Source: VRUE01 sp035556755 | GTDB lineage: Bacteria > Actinomycetota > Thermoleophilia > Solirubrobacterales > 70-9 | Direction of reading: 5' to 3' | NCBI GenBank assembly: GCA_035556755.1 | Contig: DATMEP010000061.1 | Span: forward strand, 1-13,705 | Length of the DNA stretch: 13,705 nt | Shown here: in pieces, positions 11,586-13,705 of the stretch | How the letters are laid out: every line of letters begins with the position of its first letter | Numbering within the stretch: the stretch's first letter is position 1 | The notes under the pieces: model-generated | Databases searched by the model: none | What the model was told of the DNA's origin: nothing | The model's input: only the letters and a program-made list of their open reading frames with translations | Made by a program: the position numbers and the translations under genes

Positions 11586-13268
11586 ATGGGACTGCCGGTG
11601 CTTCTCGCTGTCGACGAGGACGCCGACTGCCGTGGCCGCGTCGGCGCGGAGTTGGAGGGGCGCTACGGGCGCGACTACGACGTTCGGATCGAGGCCTCGG
11701 CGGCGTCGGCGCTGCAGCAGCTCGAGGATCTGCACGCCGCCGGCGAGCCGGTCGCCATCGTCCTTGCCGACCAGTGGCTGGGGGAGAGCACCGGCGCCGA
11801 CCTGCTGGCGCGGGTGAAGTCGCTCCACCCGAGCGCCAAGCGCGGGCTGCTGATCGAGTGGGGCGCCTGGGGCGACCCGGCCACCGCCGAGGCGATCTTC
11901 GAGGCAATGGCGCTCGGTCGCATCGACTACTACGTGCTGAAGCCGCAGGCATCGCCGGACGAGCTCTTCCACCGCACGGTCGGCGAGTTCCTCTTCGAGT
12001 GGGCCCGAGCCGAGTCTCCGTTGCAGGGGGAGATGGAGCTGGTCGCCGAGCCCGGCGCCCGGCGCACGCACGAGCTGCACGACCTGCTCAGTCGCAATGG
12101 CGTCCCCTATGCTTGCCACTCGCCCGATTCCGCCCCCGGCCGGGCTCTGCTGGAGGAGGCCGGCCGCGAGGACGCCTCGCTCCCGGTCGCCCGGGTGCGA
12201 CCAGGCCAGATCCTCGTCGATCCCTCCAACGTCGAGGTGGCGGAGGCCTTCGGGGTCAGCACGAGCCTGACGGAGCACCAGGAGTTCGACGTGGTCATCA
12301 TCGGCGCCGGCCCAGCCGGGCTTGCCGCCGCCGTCTACGCCTCCTCGGAGGGGTTGCGCGCCCTCGTCGTCGAGCGCGAGGCGATCGGCGGCCAGGCGGG
12401 CTCCAGCTCGCTGATCCGCAACTACCTCGGCTTCTCCCGCGGGGTCAGCGGCGCCGAGCTGGCCCAGCGCGCCTACCAGCAGGCGTGGGTCTTCGGCACC
12501 TCCTTCCTGCTGATGCGCGATGTGGTCGAGCTGCGGCCCGGCGAGCGGCGGCACACGCTGCGCACGGCCGACGGCGCCGAGTTCGAGGCCGGCGCGGTCG
12601 TGCTCGCCTCCGGCGTCTCCTACCGGCGGCTGGAGATCCCCGCGCTTCATGCACTGGAGGGCGCCGGCGTCTTCTACGGCGCCTCGGTGGCGGAGGCGAA
12701 GGCGCTCGCCGGGCGGCGTGTCTTCATCGTCGGCGGCGGCAACTCGGCCGGCCAGGCGGCGATGCACCTCCACCGCTGGGCGGAGCAGGTGACCCTGGTC
12801 GTCCGCGGCCCCTCGCTTGCCGAGAGCATGTCGAGCTACCTGCGGGGCGAGATCGAGGCAGCCGCCAACGTCGACGTGATGCTGGGGACCGAGGTCGTCG
12901 ACGGCGGGGGAGACGGCCGGCTCGAAGGTCTGACCCTGCTCGCGGGCCCCTCGGGCGCTTCCACCACGGTCGCCGCCGACGCCCTCTTCGTGATGATCGG
13001 GGCGCGCCCCGGCACCGAGTGGCTGCCGCCGGAGGTCGAGCGCGACGAGTGGGGATACGTGCTGACCGGCGTCGATCTGGACGGGGAGGGCAGTGCCGAC
13101 CGGCGCTCGCATCCGATGGGCGAAACCAGCCTGCCCCGCGTCTTCGCCGTGGGCGACGTCCGCCACGGCTCGGTCAAACGGGTCGCCTCCGCGGTCGGCG
13201 AGGGCTCGGTCGTGATCCAGCAAGTCCACCGCTGCCTCAGCGCAGCTGGGTCCGGCGCCACGGTCTAG
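11586..13268 (+). CDS. Response regulator / thioredoxin reductase-like flavoprotein fusion
   Basis: A 560-aa three-part protein. Residues 1-125 are a receiver-like domain with an acidic patch (D10, E11, D12), phosphoacceptor candidate D62 in VLADQWLG and conserved K119 in YYVLKP. Residues about 155-225 are a glutaredoxin-like segment (HELHDLLSRNGVPYACHS). Residues about 233-555 are a thioredoxin reductase-like flavoprotein with FAD motif GAGPAG (240-245), EAIGGQAGSSS, NAD(P) motif GGGNSAG (383-389) and the late FAD motif VFAVGDVRHGSVKRVA. The CxxC redox centre of true thioredoxin reductases (CATC) is replaced by YGAS (364-367), so disulfide reduction by the classical route is impossible. The start is 11586 with a leaderless-type -10; seven further codons upstream are open but have no support. 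Likely monocistronic. Confidence 0.9.
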   Translation: MGLPVLLAVDEDADCRGRVGAELEGRYGRDYDVRIEASAASALQQLEDLHAAGEPVAIVLADQWLGESTGADLLARVKSLHPSAKRGLLIEWGAWGDPATAEAIFEAMALGRIDYYVLKPQASPDELFHRTVGEFLFEWARAESPLQGEMELVAEPGARRTHELHDLLSRNGVPYACHSPDSAPGRALLEEAGREDASLPVARVRPGQILVDPSNVEVAEAFGVSTSLTEHQEFDVVIIGAGPAGLAAAVYASSEGLRALVVEREAIGGQAGSSSLIRNYLGFSRGVSGAELAQRAYQQAWVFGTSFLLMRDVVELRPGERRHTLRTADGAEFEAGAVVLASGVSYRRLEIPALHALEGAGVFYGASVAEAKALAGRRVFIVGGGNSAGQAAMHLHRWAEQVTLVVRGPSLAESMSSYLRGEIEAAANVDVMLGTEVVDGGGDGRLEGLTLLAGPSGASTTVAADALFVMIGARPGTEWLPPEVERDEWGYVLTGVDLDGEGSADRRSHPMGETSLPRVFAVGDVRHGSVKRVASAVGEGSVVIQQVHRCLSAAGSGATV

Positions 13269-13326
13269 GTACGAAGCAGTTACACTAATTTTGCAGACAA
13301 CGCACCTCACGTGCGGCAGCACCGGT

Positions 13327-13332
13327 TAGCGT
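13327..13332 (+). promoter_or_regulatory. Candidate -10 of the 59-aa gene
   Basis: TAGCGT, seven bases before the ATG at 13340: identical hexamer and spacing to the acyl-CoA dehydrogenase promoter. Confidence 0.45.
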
Positions 13333-13339
13333 CGCGAGC

Positions 13340-13519
13340 ATGGAGAGAACGATGTGGACTGACGAGCGACTCAGCGAACGGTTCGATGGGATCGACAAAC
13401 GCTTCGACCGGATCGACAGGGATATCCGAGACCTGCGCCTGCTCATGTTCCAGCTCTGGGGGACGAACATGCTCGCGATCCTCGGCACTCTGACCGCGGT
13501 CATCGTCACCAACACCTGA
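13340..13519 (+). CDS. Small coiled-coil/membrane protein, 59 aa
   Basis: The product MERTMWTDERLSERF begins a charged helix with a repeated FDxID pattern (RFDGIDKRFDRIDRDIRDLR, about 14-33), suited to a short coiled coil. A hydrophobic stretch follows (about 35-57, LLMFQLWGTNMLAILGTLTAVIV), long enough for one membrane span. It looks like a small tail-anchored protein; no function is known to me. There are two possible starts: the ATG at 13340 with a -10 seven bases before it (leaderless), or the ATG at 13352 with GGAGAG four bases upstream (55 aa). It follows the flavoprotein gene by 71 bases and converges on the second acyl-CoA dehydrogenase gene. Confidence 0.7.
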   Translation: MERTMWTDERLSERFDGIDKRFDRIDRDIRDLRLLMFQLWGTNMLAILGTLTAVIVTNT

Positions 13520-13560
13520 TCTTGGCGTGCGGCCCGGGCCGCGACGCCAGCTCGCCGCTC

Positions 13561-13705
13561 CTACAGCCCGTAGCTGCGGCCGATCACCTCGAGCATGATC
13601 TCGTCGGTGCCGGCGCCGATCCGGTTGAGGCGGACGTCGCGGTAGGCACGCTCGATCTCGTACTCCTTCATGTAGCCGTAGCCGCCGTGGATCTGGATGC
13701 ACTCG
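13561..13705 (-). CDS. Second acyl-CoA dehydrogenase (3' end only)
   Basis: Only the last 48 codons are inside the window. They read CIQIHGGYGYMKEYEIERAYRDVRLNRIGAGTDEIMLEVIGRSYGL-stop, the conserved C-terminal segment of acyl-CoA dehydrogenases. It is clearly paralogous to the gene ending at 10369, with IGAGTDEI in place of IGGGTDEI and a different tail (GRSYGL against GKQLGL). The tail difference means it does not carry the 26-bp att core. The GAGT form places it with isovaleryl-type enzymes whose base lies elsewhere. Substrate cannot be judged from this fragment. Confidence 0.9.
   Translation of the reverse strand, partial: ECIQIHGGYGYMKEYEIERAYRDVRLNRIGAGTDEIMLEVIGRSYGL

Noticed and set aside
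10972..11817. Long plus-strand frame across the acyl-CoA dehydrogenase gene
   Set aside because: Antisense shadow of a gene with all family motifs; the translation has no recognisable fold.
11544..13322. 592-codon open frame antisense to the response-regulator/TrxR-like gene
   Set aside because: It is a high-GC mirror frame with D/R/G-rich low-complexity sequence and no domain. The plus-strand frame has complete FAD and NAD(P) motifs.
1..13705. CRISPR array, tRNA or rRNA gene, or IS element
   Set aside because: No regularly spaced repeats, no cloverleaf-like CCA-ending or tRNA-like segment near the att sites, and no transposase or terminal inverted repeats were seen by eye.

Overview
This window looks like the chromosome of a high-GC Gram-positive bacterium. 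Host genes sampled by eye run near 70% G+C. GTG starts are frequent, and several start codons sit 6-9 bases after a TAnnnT -10 hexamer, which is the leaderless arrangement common in Actinomycetota. The gene set (DUF4389 protein, VOC protein, several acyl-CoA dehydrogenases, a response-regulator/thioredoxin-reductase-like fusion) would suit Thermoleophilia/Solirubrobacterales, but that placement is inference.

Left host segment (1-4265): the 5' part of an SDR dehydrogenase (minus) stands back to back with a DUF4389 membrane protein (plus). A minus-strand run follows: Mrr-type restriction endonuclease, VOC protein, NTF2-like protein, GNAT acetyltransferase and SixA-like phosphatase. The last two overlap in a GTGA.

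Integrated element (about 4266-10406, 6115 bp counting one core): it is bounded by a 26-bp perfect direct repeat. The right copy is the 3' end of an intact acyl-CoA dehydrogenase gene (10369-11547, minus). The left copy is that gene's displaced original 3' end, still reading GKQLGL-stop with synonymous changes outside the core. The site is therefore a protein gene, not a tRNA. From left to right the element carries: a 24-bp arm-type repeat; a 109-aa gene of unknown function; a RES toxin and Xre/MbcA/ParS antitoxin pair; a low-GC gene joining a nucleoside-deoxyribosyltransferase/TIR-like domain to an unknown C-terminal domain; a convergent operon of a small Xre regulator and a glycine-rich membrane-like protein; a small winged-helix gene between two strong hairpins; a 0.4-kb non-coding stretch; an excisionase-like HTH gene; and a tyrosine integrase. 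The cargo looks like defence or addiction genes, with no transfer or capsid genes.

The integrase reading frame runs straight through the att core. In the integrated state its last 25 codons are antisense acyl-CoA dehydrogenase sequence. If the ends are joined in silico into a circle, the frame continues into a different 32-residue tail that contains a QMSLF beta-clamp-like motif. Integration would thus swap the integrase C-terminus.

Right host segment (10407-13705): the rest of the acyl-CoA dehydrogenase, a divergent response-regulator/TrxR-like flavoprotein, a 59-aa coiled-coil/membrane protein, and the 3' end of a second acyl-CoA dehydrogenase. No rRNA, tRNA, CRISPR array or transposase was seen.
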